Part shown: positions 9,269 through 17,828 of the stretch, in pieces
Layout of the letters: each line of letters opens with the position of its first letter
How positions within the stretch are numbered: position 1 is the first letter of the stretch
From: Parapedobacter soli
GTDB taxonomy: Bacteria; Bacteroidota; Bacteroidia; Sphingobacteriales; Sphingobacteriaceae
DNA length: 64,000 nt
Reading direction: 5' to 3'
NCBI RefSeq assembly: GCF_025460835.1
Contig: NZ_JAMXAY010000007.1
Location: 1-64,000 of the forward strand
Translations under genes and position numbers: made by a program
The notes under the pieces: model-generated
What the model saw: only the letters and a program-made list of their open reading frames with translations
The model's database searches: none
What the model was told of the DNA's origin: nothing

Positions 9269-9766
9269 TTATTCGATTTTGATGCTCAGTCCGCGCCGGG
9301 ACTGCCAGCCTTCCCGATCGGTTACGCTAATCAGGAAGTGATAATCGCCGGGGTCGACGTCCATCGGAACGTCAATCTCAACCTGGGCTTCGTACGTTTC
9401 CGGCGCGCCGGGGATGTCGAAGGATTTGATGTAAGTAAACGGCTTTATCGGTGTGTTAGTGCTATCTTCCTGCTCCAACGTACATTCCTCGACTTCCGTA
9501 CTGTGGTTGTGGTGGTCGAAATTGTCATGCACATTCAAACCGAAAGAGCCAAGCGCCACGTTGTCGCTGAATCTCGCCCGGAAGACAAACGTCTCCCCCC
9601 GCCGTACGGTACCACACTGCTGTGGGAACGCTGCTTCAAAATTCTTCTCGATGACCGGGTATTCCGTATCGACCGTCTCCGCGTCCTTGCTGCATGATAG
9701 CGCCAGTGAAAGAATTCCAAAGGCAATGATTGCTTTCTTTATCCGTAGTTTCTCCATGATTCTCAT
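9269..9766 (-). CDS. DUF4625-like lipoprotein
   Basis: 165 residues (162 if the inner ATG ending at 9757 is used). The lipobox LSLALSC places the lipid Cys near residue 25. An Ig-like domain follows with GETFVFRARFSDNVALGSFGLNVHDNF and an ending typical of this family (DVDPGDYHFLISVTDREGWQ). A central cluster NVHDNFDHHNHSTE is rich in His and could bind metal. It is paralogous to the next gene downstream and starts 6 bp after the TonB receptor stop, so it is translated from the same message. Likely an accessory surface protein of the receptor. Confidence 0.8.
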   Translation of the reverse strand: MRIMEKLRIKKAIIAFGILSLALSCSKDAETVDTEYPVIEKNFEAAFPQQCGTVRRGETFVFRARFSDNVALGSFGLNVHDNFDHHNHSTEVEECTLEQEDSTNTPIKPFTYIKSFDIPGAPETYEAQVEIDVPMDVDPGDYHFLISVTDREGWQSRRGLSIKIE

Positions 9767-9772
9767 GTTTTT

Positions 9773-12184
9773 TCAATCGTTTTTTTTATTGATGACCGGA
9801 ATCCGCAGGGAAAGGACAATGTTCCTACCCATTTCCGGCAGTTCGATTAAGCGGTAAAAGCTGGCATGATCCATATACCTGGTATTCAACAGGTTTTGCA
9901 CCTGTACGTTCAGCTGTACAGGCACGCCCGCCAACGTGGCCGTACCACCTGCTCGCAGGGCCATTACGCCGTAACCGGGAGTTTTCTTTTCCGGCGGCAC
10001 AATCCGGTCCTGCGCAGCCACCAACCGATGGTCGACCCCAACAAACGGGCTGCCGGGGAAGTGGGGCGACCATGACAGGCCGATCAACAGCGATGGCGGC
10101 GGGGCAAACGGCAGTGAAAAGCCGGACTTCGCACCCGAAAGCTGTTTGGAAAACAGGTACTCACCCAACACTTCTGCCTTGAACGACCGCCCCAGCTTAC
10201 GCGATACCTGCACCTCCCCGCCATACCGCATCACCCGACTCTCGGCATATTCGAACACTTGGTTGCCGGCACCATAAAAATGGTCGAACGACGCCGTGGG
10301 GTTCAGGTAAATGTAGTTGGGGAAATAGTTGTAAAACGGGCTTACCTGAATGTACCAACCCGCTGCTGTCCACGTCGCAGACACATCGGCCTGGTACGAC
10401 CGCTCCGCCGAAAGCGATGGATTACCGCGCTCATAGCCGAAATAATGGTAATTCACGCCGTTGGCCGACAGCTCTTTGGCAATGGGCATGCGGAAGCTTT
10501 TCCCGACATTCGCCTTTAAGGAAAGGTTTTCGAACGGCTCGTAATTTATGCCTACCGACCACACGATGCTATTGAAACGCCGGTGCAAATCGGCCGCGCG
10601 GACGAGATACGCCTGCCCACCCTCGGGCACATCAGACGGAAACCAATCACGGTATTCCTGCATGCGTAGGCTACCGTGGTCGAAACGCACAGCGCCATGC
10701 AGCAGCACCCGGTCGGTTAACCGGAACCGGTCGTACGCGAAGACACCCAACGTCGACTGTTCAAACGAGGGCACCAGGAAGGTCCACCCACCGATATTAT
10801 TCCGCTGATGTTCCGTATTGAGACCAACGGTCAGCTGGTGCCTGCCCCGCTCTAAGTAATCTTTCACATTCAGCGAATACACCTGTTTATCGAATTGGCG
10901 CTCCAGCGTGGCCGGAATGCGCAATGTATCCGGCAATACAGATGGCATATACCCATGGTTCACATACGGACTGTGCTCCTGCCTGAAATTGCGCTGGAAC
11001 CCCAGCTCTGCCTCGATGTGATGCTCGCCTACATGCAGGGCGTTCCTACTTATCAACTTGAAGTGGTTGACCTGCTGGCCGGGCAGCTGGATATCCCGTG
11101 CCGATCGGTCGTGCAGGTCCGTATCCACCCTGCGCGGCTCCAGGCCGTGCGCATTGGCAAAAAAACCGGCCTTATGAAAGGTGTTGCTCACATACAGGAT
11201 GGAATTGAAACGCCCGCCCAGGTAACCGGTGGTGAAGTGCACGTCTGTTTCGCGCCCGGCGGTATTGCGGAGGTGCTGGCCGTTGAGCGGCACCGCATAA
11301 TCATAGACGTATACCGTGTCTGCGGGGACGCGGTAGTCGCCGTAACGCAGGTAGGTAAAGCGAGCTTCGGCAAACCATTTGTCGCCCCGCCCGCCCACAC
11401 GCACCGAGGTACCATAGCTGAGGTTGTTACTCCGTCCTACCAGATCAACCGACACCGCCCGCGTGTGTGGAGCCGGCAGCGCTTCGGGCTTCACGTCGAT
11501 GGCCCCGCCAATGGCATCCGACCCGTAAACGAACGATGCCGCACCCTTGATGAGCTCTACTTCCCCTGCGGCAAACTGATCCAGCTCGAGGCCATGGTCG
11601 CTCCCCCACTGCTGTCCTTCGTGCTTGATACCCCGGTCGACCACCACCACCCGGTTGAAGCCCAGTCCCCTGATGAGCGGCTTCGATTGCCCCGATCCGA
11701 TGCCGATGGTCTGCACGCCGGGCAACCTTTCGAGCGTTTTCATGAGGCTGCCGCCCAGGTTGCGGTAAACAAAATCCTTGCCTACCACTTCCAGGTTGAG
11801 CGATTCCTCCTGCTTTCTGCGGACAACGTGGTTGTCTACCACGAGCACTTCATCCAGTAACCGCACCTCACCATACAAAACTATGGCCACGTCACGCAGG
11901 TCGCCCGTTAAAGGCACCGCTACTTGCTGCTCCCTATACCCTTTCTTTTCAACCACTACCCGATAATTTCCACGCGGCAGTCCGGAAAAAGAAAACTCAC
12001 CGCCCATATCGGCATTCACGGTCGCCACAATTCGAGCCGGCACGCCAGGCCCATGCAATACAACATTTGCCTCGGCGATTGGATGATCTAAGCTATCGGT
12101 CACCCGGCCTGCCAAGCTGAAGCTCTGCCCCTGGACGGCGCCGGTGCAAAGCAGGCCGATAAGAATATTAATTACGAATTTCAT
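9773..12184 (-). CDS. TonB-dependent outer membrane receptor, probably for metal uptake
   Basis: 803 residues, within the size of siderophore, vitamin and metal receptors and smaller than SusC. Signal peptide 1-19 (MKFVINILIGLLCTGAVQG), CarboxypepD_reg-like domain (about 22-105), plug (about 120-235, with SLMKTLERLPGVQTIGIGSG and GAASFVYGSDAIGGAIDV), then a 22-strand barrel. The plug segment DRGIKHEGQQWGSDHGLELD carries two His, reminiscent of zinc receptors such as ZnuD. There is no susD beside it. Flanking Cys/His and His-rich proteins point to a metal, most likely zinc, but heme or another metal complex cannot be excluded. Confidence 0.85.
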   Translation of the reverse strand: MKFVINILIGLLCTGAVQGQSFSLAGRVTDSLDHPIAEANVVLHGPGVPARIVATVNADMGGEFSFSGLPRGNYRVVVEKKGYREQQVAVPLTGDLRDVAIVLYGEVRLLDEVLVVDNHVVRRKQEESLNLEVVGKDFVYRNLGGSLMKTLERLPGVQTIGIGSGQSKPLIRGLGFNRVVVVDRGIKHEGQQWGSDHGLELDQFAAGEVELIKGAASFVYGSDAIGGAIDVKPEALPAPHTRAVSVDLVGRSNNLSYGTSVRVGGRGDKWFAEARFTYLRYGDYRVPADTVYVYDYAVPLNGQHLRNTAGRETDVHFTTGYLGGRFNSILYVSNTFHKAGFFANAHGLEPRRVDTDLHDRSARDIQLPGQQVNHFKLISRNALHVGEHHIEAELGFQRNFRQEHSPYVNHGYMPSVLPDTLRIPATLERQFDKQVYSLNVKDYLERGRHQLTVGLNTEHQRNNIGGWTFLVPSFEQSTLGVFAYDRFRLTDRVLLHGAVRFDHGSLRMQEYRDWFPSDVPEGGQAYLVRAADLHRRFNSIVWSVGINYEPFENLSLKANVGKSFRMPIAKELSANGVNYHYFGYERGNPSLSAERSYQADVSATWTAAGWYIQVSPFYNYFPNYIYLNPTASFDHFYGAGNQVFEYAESRVMRYGGEVQVSRKLGRSFKAEVLGEYLFSKQLSGAKSGFSLPFAPPPSLLIGLSWSPHFPGSPFVGVDHRLVAAQDRIVPPEKKTPGYGVMALRAGGTATLAGVPVQLNVQVQNLLNTRYMDHASFYRLIELPEMGRNIVLSLRIPVINKKND

Positions 12185-12274
12185 CGAATGCTATAATCGC
12201 ATTGATTAAAAAATATGAAAACAGGAAAAACATGCAGACACCAGACCAACTTCCCGTTGATCCGGAGTTTTTGA

Positions 12275-12628
12275 TCAGGCATAAAGGGACGGCGGCCCCC
12301 GGGTAGTATGTTTGTTTGCTATACCTTTACAAAGCACTTTAGGCCTCGGTTGGGCAAATATGGTAAGCAGTGGCGTTATCGGTGCCCGAAAGGAAAACGA
12401 GGGTACAGGCAGTGCGTCCTTCGGCGTGAATTGTGTATATAACGCACAGAAATTACAGTCTTGTGCGCCGTCGGTACCCGTAGCGTCACCATGCACGCCA
12501 TCACACCCATCCACGTGGGCAACGTGGGTATGCAGGACGGAAATCAGCGGGATACTGACCACCGTAACCACCACGCTTAGCGTAATCGCACACAGCAACC
12601 ACCGGGATATATGAAAATGACGCCTCAT
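12275..12628 (-). CDS. Small Cys/His-rich membrane-anchored protein
   Basis: 117 residues, first gene of the four-gene unit. One N-terminal membrane helix or uncleaved signal (WLLCAITLSVVVTVVSIPLISVL) is followed by a His/Cys segment, HTHVAHVDGCDGVHGD and DCNFCALY, with a CxxC pair. The rest is low complexity without recognised domain. Similar short Cys/His proteins sit beside metal receptors in Bacteroidota, so a role in metal binding or sensing in the periplasm is plausible but unproven. The start is the only upstream Met in frame and lies 6 bp from the operator-like palindrome. Confidence 0.6.
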   Translation of the reverse strand: MRRHFHISRWLLCAITLSVVVTVVSIPLISVLHTHVAHVDGCDGVHGDATGTDGAQDCNFCALYTQFTPKDALPVPSFSFRAPITPLLTIFAQPRPKVLCKGIANKHTTRGPPSLYA

Positions 12629-12634
12629 ATAATT

Positions 12635-12671
12635 TGCAGCAAAGTTGCATTAATAAATTAACACCACCAAA
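12635..12671 (-). promoter_or_regulatory. Promoter with overlapping operator-like palindrome
   Basis: Read on the minus strand: TTTG (12671-12668), 20-bp spacer, CAACTTTG (12647-12640), one base off TAnnTTTG. A 15-bp inverted repeat TGCAACTTTGCTGCA (12649-12635; arms of 6 with one mismatch, 3-bp centre) covers the -7 box. A repressor bound there would block transcription of the whole metal-uptake-like unit. A Fur-family regulator such as Zur is the natural candidate, but the motif was not matched to a known regulon. Confidence 0.5.
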
Positions 12672-12711
12672 AAACCAGGTGTTTTTTTCAGCAGCCAAGC
12701 TGGCGCACAGT

Positions 12712-13236
12712 CTAGTTATTTTGCCTACGGGCCTTATCTAACCGGATCATAGCTCCAAAATCGAGTTTGAGGATCATCGCTTCTACCGTCATCGCAATAC
12801 GTTTGGCACGTGTCGGTTCAGTTTTCGCGTCAGTAATGTATTTGATGAAATAATTGCGATGCGACTTGGCCAATGCCATAAATCGCTCCATTAAATCATC
12901 GTCTTCATCCCGCATGCAGATTTCGAGGTCTTCGGGTACGTCTATACGGAATTCCTTGTCTTCTTCCAAACAGAGGGTCAAGAGATCCCCGATATCTTTT
13001 TTCAGTGTCCGGCGCATGGCAGCATTGATTGCCAGGTAATAATCCCCCTCACCCATCGGCATCAATGCCATGCCTGCAAATGTGTAGCTGTCGATTTGAC
13101 CACGCACGCGGTAAACCTGTTTGTAGTCCGGTTTGATCTGGCAAGCAATGATACGGGGCACTTCCACGTAAGCCCATCCGGCCATGGCAGCTCCTTGGTT
13201 TTCGGCTCGCAGTATTTTGGCTTGGAAGGTGACCAT
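12712..13236 (-). CDS. DUF1905 / YdeI-OmdA-like protein
   Basis: 174 residues, no signal or membrane segment. The N-terminal half matches the DUF1905 beta fold (GWAYVEVPRIIACQIKP... YRVRGQIDSYTFAGMALMP... YYLAINAAMRRTLKKDIGD). The C-terminal half is a helical OmdA/YdeI-like region (LAKSHRNYFIKYITDAKTEPTRAKRI). It starts 5 bp after the ispE stop and shares its promoter. The biochemical role of the family is not established. Confidence 0.8.
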   Translation of the reverse strand: MVTFQAKILRAENQGAAMAGWAYVEVPRIIACQIKPDYKQVYRVRGQIDSYTFAGMALMPMGEGDYYLAINAAMRRTLKKDIGDLLTLCLEEDKEFRIDVPEDLEICMRDEDDDLMERFMALAKSHRNYFIKYITDAKTEPTRAKRIAMTVEAMILKLDFGAMIRLDKARRQNN

Positions 13237-13241
13237 AACGA

Positions 13242-14057
13242 TTACAGATTAGACGGATCGATAACAAAGACCGTATGTGCGGGGTTCACCCCCCGCAGCT
13301 CCACCCGCTTTTGAAACAGGCCATACACGCTCGATCCGCTGCCACTCATAGCAGCGAATACTGCTCCGCTGTCATATAGAAGCGCTTTCACCGCAGCAAT
13401 TTCTGGATATTTGGCAAAAATCCCCGCCTCAAAATCATTCACAATCGTATCGCGCCATGTTTCCACCGGCGCTTTTATGGCCATGGCCAGCTGCCGGCCT
13501 GCGGGATCGGGCTTCACCATCCCGTACGCTTCGGCTGTGGGGACATGGACGTCGGGTTTCACTACCACGATATGGTACGACGACAGGTCCAGTTCAACCT
13601 CCTGGAAAATATCGCCCACACCGGTGGCATACACCGGCGCATTCCGGATAAAGAAGGCACAGTCGGCACCCAGCCGGCGGGCGTATTCCGTCAGCCGGGT
13701 TTCATCGAGCCCGAGAGCGAACTTCGCATTGGCAAGCTTCAGTAAGAAGGCGGCATCGGCCGATCCGCCACCCAAACCCGCACCGATTGGGATGACTTTA
13801 TGGAGGTAGATGTGGACAGGCGGTAGGTCATATTCTTGTTGGAGCAGCCGACAGGCCCTTAAGCACAGGTTATCTCTCCCATCATCAGGAATGGCGAGCC
13901 CCGACGGGAAAAAACGCGTCTCATCGGCTTCCACCATTTCCAACACATCGTTCAGTCTGATGGGATAAAACACGGTTTCCAGGTTATGGTAACCATCCTC
14001 CCGGCGGTTGAGCACCTGGAGCCCGATATTAATCTTGGCGTTGGGGAATGTGACCAT
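13242..14057 (-). CDS. ispE: 4-diphosphocytidyl-2-C-methyl-D-erythritol kinase
   Basis: 271 residues. This GHMP kinase phosphorylates CDP-methylerythritol in the non-mevalonate isoprenoid pathway. Visible motifs: N-terminal FPNAKINIGLQVL, DGYHNLETVF, the ATP-binding glycine loop IPIGAGLGGGSADAAF and the C-terminal MSGSGSSVYGLF. The start at 14057 is preferred to the upstream TTG at 14069, because a good -7 promoter box (TAAGTTTG) covers 14067-14074. It is followed by the DUF1905 gene 5 bp later. Confidence 0.95.
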   Translation of the reverse strand: MVTFPNAKINIGLQVLNRREDGYHNLETVFYPIRLNDVLEMVEADETRFFPSGLAIPDDGRDNLCLRACRLLQQEYDLPPVHIYLHKVIPIGAGLGGGSADAAFLLKLANAKFALGLDETRLTEYARRLGADCAFFIRNAPVYATGVGDIFQEVELDLSSYHIVVVKPDVHVPTAEAYGMVKPDPAGRQLAMAIKAPVETWRDTIVNDFEAGIFAKYPEIAAVKALLYDSGAVFAAMSGSGSSVYGLFQKRVELRGVNPAHTVFVIDPSNL

Positions 14058-14066
14058 ATAACAACG

Positions 14067-14074
14067 CAAACTTA
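14067..14074 (-). promoter_or_regulatory. -7 promoter element of ispE
   Basis: TAAGTTTG on the minus strand, a perfect TAnnTTTG match, 9 bp before the ATG. A TTGC lies 19 bp further upstream as a weak -33. The position decides the ispE start and implies a very short leader. Confidence 0.55.
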
Positions 14075-14135
14075 GCCAAGTTGCGCTGTATATGCAAGAA
14101 TTTCGTCAGTAGGGCGCCGCTATATCGTTTGGCCA

Positions 14136-15164
14136 CTATACACGTAGCAGGCTATGCTGGCTTGCGGTGAAGATATCGCGCCACACACGGTTTATTTCAG
14201 ACGATGCATCCGCTCCGGCCATTCCCACATGCGGATATAAGGCAACGACCTCTTTACGGGCTACGTCGACCAACGTGCGGCTCAGCTCACTTACGTTTTC
14301 CAATGTCGCGGGAGACAGTCCACCCGCACGCAACAAGTCGTTCCAAGACGCACCGAGCGCATCATAAAATAATTTCCTCACTTCGGAGAGCCTCCATTCG
14401 GCATCCTGCACCTTCTTTCGCAGCTCGGATGCACCTAACCCGCCGGCACACTCCAGGAAATGCCGGGCCATGCCGAGCGTGTTGGCTGCCAACGTAGCTT
14501 CTGCGAATTGCAAAAAAGGATACCGGTAAATAGGATGGTCCCACGTAGCGGCCTCCGGTGCTATCAAAAAAGCCTGTGATCCGTCGGCCGATACGGTGTC
14601 GACTTCAAACGACCGGCTGGCTGTGGCTTTAAGTCCGAATGCGTTCCAGTCGTTCACGATGCGGACATCCGACTTCGGAAAGAAAAAAGAACGTACCCCC
14701 TGCTCGGTCATGCAGTTTGCCGTGAAATGCGTCAGGTGCGGCGCACCGGTAGCATAGCGCCATTTACCCGAAACCTGATACCTGTTTCCCACGGTAACAG
14801 CCTTACCTGTAACCTGTCCGCTGCCGCCCAGGCACACTTCGGCATCTGCAAAGATCGTTTCGCCGACCGCACGGTCCATATACCCCACAAACAGGTTGGC
14901 CCCGGCACATAGCGTAACCGTCCACCCCAAGCTTCCGTCAATCCGGGCAAGCTCCTCTTCCAGTAGCACACCTTCGGGCAATGACAACTCCAATCCACCG
15001 AGACTAGCCGGCACAAACAGTTTAAACCAACGATGATTGTAGATAATGGCTAGCTGCTCGGCGGTAAGCACACCCTGAACCTCCGCCTGGTAAGCAAACC
15101 TACGAAGTTGCGCTATCAGTTCATCCGGGATTGGTGGCTCGGGGTGCTTGTCGTGTTCATTCAT
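14136..15164 (-). CDS. Acyl-CoA dehydrogenase-like flavoprotein
   Basis: 342 residues, a little shorter than classical acyl-CoA dehydrogenases (about 380-400). N-terminal helical domain (YNHRWFKLFVPASLGGLELSL... EELARIDGSLGWTVTLC), middle beta domain (GSGQVTGKAVTVGNRYQVSGKWRYATGA, DWNAFGLKATASRSFEVDTV), then a C-terminal four-helix domain ending DIFTASQH. The GLKATASRSF segment and C-terminus resemble the HpaH/DszC-like flavin-dependent monooxygenase branch, so it may not act on acyl-CoA. Its start overlaps the pnuC stop by 4 bp, and with mqo it forms an apparent operon. Substrate unknown. Confidence 0.8.
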   Translation of the reverse strand: MNEHDKHPEPPIPDELIAQLRRFAYQAEVQGVLTAEQLAIIYNHRWFKLFVPASLGGLELSLPEGVLLEEELARIDGSLGWTVTLCAGANLFVGYMDRAVGETIFADAEVCLGGSGQVTGKAVTVGNRYQVSGKWRYATGAPHLTHFTANCMTEQGVRSFFFPKSDVRIVNDWNAFGLKATASRSFEVDTVSADGSQAFLIAPEAATWDHPIYRYPFLQFAEATLAANTLGMARHFLECAGGLGASELRKKVQDAEWRLSEVRKLFYDALGASWNDLLRAGGLSPATLENVSELSRTLVDVARKEVVALYPHVGMAGADASSEINRVWRDIFTASQHSLLRV

Positions 15165-15796
15165 GCTCTAACGGCGTTTTCTTCGTTATGTTGCTTATCG
15201 ATGATGCGCTTCCACTCAAAATAGCCAAAAATTGCCACAACGAAAAGAAATAATGTGAGCAATGCATAGAGATGGAGGCCCTTATAGGCGAGCAGTGGGA
15301 TGGCGAAGGCATTGCTGATATTCAGCCACACCCAGTTTTCGATCTTTCGCTCGGCCAGAAGCCACATCCCCGCCCACGCCGTGGCGCTCACCCACGCATC
15401 CCATACCGGCACAGTGGAATCTGTGAAATGAATCAGTGCAAAATAGAGCAGTGGAAAACCAAGGGCGGCGATCAGCAGGGTGATGTACCAATCCTTCCGC
15501 TTTGAATAAGCGGCCACCACCTGTTGATGCTCCTGCCGCGCCAGCCAATGCATCCATCCGTAAATGCTCATTACAAGGTAGTAGAGGTTCAGCAGAATCT
15601 CCGCATAGAGCCCTGCTTCGTACAGTACATAAATGATAATCAATATACTGGCGATACCAAATGGGTAGAGCAGTACTTTGTTGGACTTGGCAAGAAGCAC
15701 CTGGATTACACCACAGGCTACACCGACCCAATGGAGTAGCGGCGTCTGTTTGAGCTGCACTGCCAATTCATGGAACCAGTCTGCGACGTCCGCCAC
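15161..15796 (-). CDS. PnuC-family vitamin (nicotinamide riboside-type) transporter
   Basis: 211 residues with about seven hydrophobic helices. The PnuC core is seen in LLHWVGVACGVIQVLLAKSN near the N-terminus and in the substrate-region motif NLYYLVMSIYGWMHW. A conserved VWLNISNAFAIPLLAYKGL and a basic C-terminal end follow. PnuC proteins carry nicotinamide riboside by facilitated diffusion; relatives carry thiamine or riboflavin. The vitamin cannot be decided here because no kinase or riboswitch is adjacent. Packed 2 bp after mqo and overlapping the next gene. Confidence 0.85.
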   Translation of the reverse strand: MADVADWFHELAVQLKQTPLLHWVGVACGVIQVLLAKSNKVLLYPFGIASILIIIYVLYEAGLYAEILLNLYYLVMSIYGWMHWLARQEHQQVVAAYSKRKDWYITLLIAALGFPLLYFALIHFTDSTVPVWDAWVSATAWAGMWLLAERKIENWVWLNISNAFAIPLLAYKGLHLYALLTLFLFVVAIFGYFEWKRIIDKQHNEENAVRA

Positions 15797-15798
15797 AC

Positions 15799-17316
15799 TT
15801 AAACGGATTCAAACGTATGTTCCAACTTCAATATCGAGGCCGACCGGTCGCGGGTCTCGCGGCATAGTTGTTCATCATCGGCGATAGAATGGCTGAACGA
15901 AGGGATCATCTCACGCAATTTGCTCAAGTATTGCGCTGTTTTTGCACGCTCGGGGAAGCATTTTGCCAAAAGGCCGACCATGATCGATACCGACGTGGAC
16001 GCACCCGGCGATGCTCCGAGCAGTGCCGACAGCGAACCATCCGCACTGCTGACCACCTCGGTGCCAAATTCGAGTATGCCGCCATGCTCTTTATCTTTCT
16101 TGATCACCTGCACCCGCTGGCCCGCAATTTCGAGCTCCCAATCTTCCTTCCGCGCGGTAGGCACATATTCCCTCAATGCCGACAGCCGGTCATCGGGGCT
16201 TTGCCGCACTTGGTTGATCAGGTATTTGGTAAGCGGAATATTATCCATCCCCGCGGCTAACATCGGGCGGATATTGTTGAGCTTAATGGAAGCGGGTAAG
16301 TCAAGCCACGAGCCATTTTTAAGGAACTTGGTCGAAAACCCTGCATACGGCCCGAAAAGCAGCGCCGTTTTCCCGTCGATAACGCGGGTATCGAGATGGG
16401 GCACCGACATCGGGGGCGAGCCTACCGCAGCTTTGCCATACACCTTAGCGCGATGCTTCGCGATGACATCGGGATTCGTACATTTCAACCATTGTCCGCT
16501 CACGGGGAACCCACCAAAGCCATCGGCTTCGGGTATACCCGATTTTTCAAGTAATAACAGTGAACCACCACCCGCACCGATAAAGACAAATTTAGCAACC
16601 ACGGTTTTCTTCTTGTCGGTAGTCAAGTTCTTCACGGTTATTTTCCATCTGCCGTCGTCGGCCCGCTCAATATCCCGCACCTCATTGGCCAGCCGCAGCT
16701 TAACTCCTTTTTGCTGTATCAAATGGATGAACAGTGCACGCGTCAGCTCGCCGAAATTGACATCCGTACCGATATCGATCCGTGTGGCTGCCAGGTGCTC
16801 ATCGGGCTCGCGCCCTTCCATAATCAATGGAATCCAGTCGCGTAGCACCTCATGGTCTTCGGTATAGCTCATTCCGTGGAATAAATGATGCTGGCTCATC
16901 GTTTCGTACCGGGTGCGGAGGAAAGATACATTCTCGTCACCGAAAACGAAACTCATGTGGGGTACACTACGGATAAAACGCTCAGGGCGGTCAATGATGC
17001 CCTGTGCAACAAGGTACGACCAAAATTCTTTGGAAAGTTCGAACGCCTCTGCGATCCTGATTGCTTTACTAATATCCACGGAACCATCTGGCCGTTGGGG
17101 GGTGTAGTTCAATTCGCATAACGCCGAATGGCCGGTGCCGGCATTGTTCCATGCATCGGAACTTTCGGCTGCCACCTCGTCAAGGCGCTCGAATATCGCA
17201 ATACTCGCCTTGGGGTGCAACTCATTGATCAGCGTACCCAATGTAGCGCTCATAATGCCTGCGCCGATAAGAACAACATCCACCTCTTCGGCGGTTTTTT
17301 TCTTTTTATTTGCCAT
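15799..17316 (-). CDS. mqo: Malate:quinone oxidoreductase
   Basis: 505 residues, normal for FAD-dependent Mqo, a membrane-associated enzyme that oxidises malate to oxaloacetate and feeds electrons to quinone. The N-terminal dinucleotide fold is DVVLIGAGIMSATLGTLI. Family motifs include NAGTGHSALCELNYTP, FGGFPVSGQWLKC and the C-terminal LLGASPGASTSVSIMVGLL. No export signal. It is the first gene of the mqo-pnuC-flavoprotein run, with a -7 box TAATTTTG 16 bp before the ATG. Confidence 0.95.
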   Translation of the reverse strand: MANKKKKTAEEVDVVLIGAGIMSATLGTLINELHPKASIAIFERLDEVAAESSDAWNNAGTGHSALCELNYTPQRPDGSVDISKAIRIAEAFELSKEFWSYLVAQGIIDRPERFIRSVPHMSFVFGDENVSFLRTRYETMSQHHLFHGMSYTEDHEVLRDWIPLIMEGREPDEHLAATRIDIGTDVNFGELTRALFIHLIQQKGVKLRLANEVRDIERADDGRWKITVKNLTTDKKKTVVAKFVFIGAGGGSLLLLEKSGIPEADGFGGFPVSGQWLKCTNPDVIAKHRAKVYGKAAVGSPPMSVPHLDTRVIDGKTALLFGPYAGFSTKFLKNGSWLDLPASIKLNNIRPMLAAGMDNIPLTKYLINQVRQSPDDRLSALREYVPTARKEDWELEIAGQRVQVIKKDKEHGGILEFGTEVVSSADGSLSALLGASPGASTSVSIMVGLLAKCFPERAKTAQYLSKLREMIPSFSHSIADDEQLCRETRDRSASILKLEHTFESV

Positions 17317-17332
17317 TATATTATCGTTGTTA

Positions 17333-17340
17333 CAAAATTA
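17333..17340 (-). promoter_or_regulatory. -7 promoter element of mqo
   Basis: TAATTTTG on the minus strand, a perfect TAnnTTTG match. No clear TTTG -33 is seen 19-20 bp upstream. Confidence 0.4.
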
Positions 17341-17828
17341 CGGACAGAAATTAAGATATTCCTCATTTCGTAAAGATTAATTACAAAACCCAAACAATCA
17401 ATCAACTCGCAAGTTTTCCCAAACCAAACCACAAAACACTCATTAACAACCGCTTTTATACCTTCCTATAAGAAAAAATAAAAAAAACTTGCTAAAACGA
17501 TTTTTGTTTGTAACTTAGCCGTCACAAACCAAGTGTAATAATAATTAACCACTGGCTAACGGACCATAACGTTAAAATTGACTTGTTAAATTAAAAAAAA
17601 CCAAAAAGATTATGAAAATCGTTTTTACGCTAATCACCTAGTTTTCGCATCATAACTTAGGAGCCATTACTTTGGCCGTGTTTTTCCAACTGACTATCCT
17701 GTCGGTTAGCGACGCAATATGTTTGTCGCCCTAGTGACTTGTGTGAGTTTCTCACAACGTGTGCACCGTTTGTGCTTACTATGATCGGGATTAATCCTAA
17801 AAGATACATATCTGAAAAACCAATATAT
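17341..17828. promoter_or_regulatory. AT-rich leader region of the large surface-lipoprotein operon
   Basis: Nearly 490 bp between divergent mqo and the first susC of the big operon. It contains A/T runs and a weak promoter candidate (TTGC, 18 bp, TAACTTAG, around 17490-17520). A ten-codon open frame starts at 17612 (MKIVFTLIT, stop at 17641). Reading on past the stop in the same frame gives a hydrophobic signal-peptide-like stretch (LAVFFQLTILSVSDA) before more stops near 17732. This could be a decayed receptor N-terminus or chance. No intact gene. Confidence 0.35.

Noticed and set aside
10895-11860. A 321-residue plus-strand frame
   Set aside because: It lies fully opposite the TonB receptor gene, has no domain-like pattern and is a shadow of GC-rich coding.
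15920-16867. A 315-residue plus-strand frame
   Set aside because: Antisense shadow of mqo with low-complexity Ser/Pro-rich translation.
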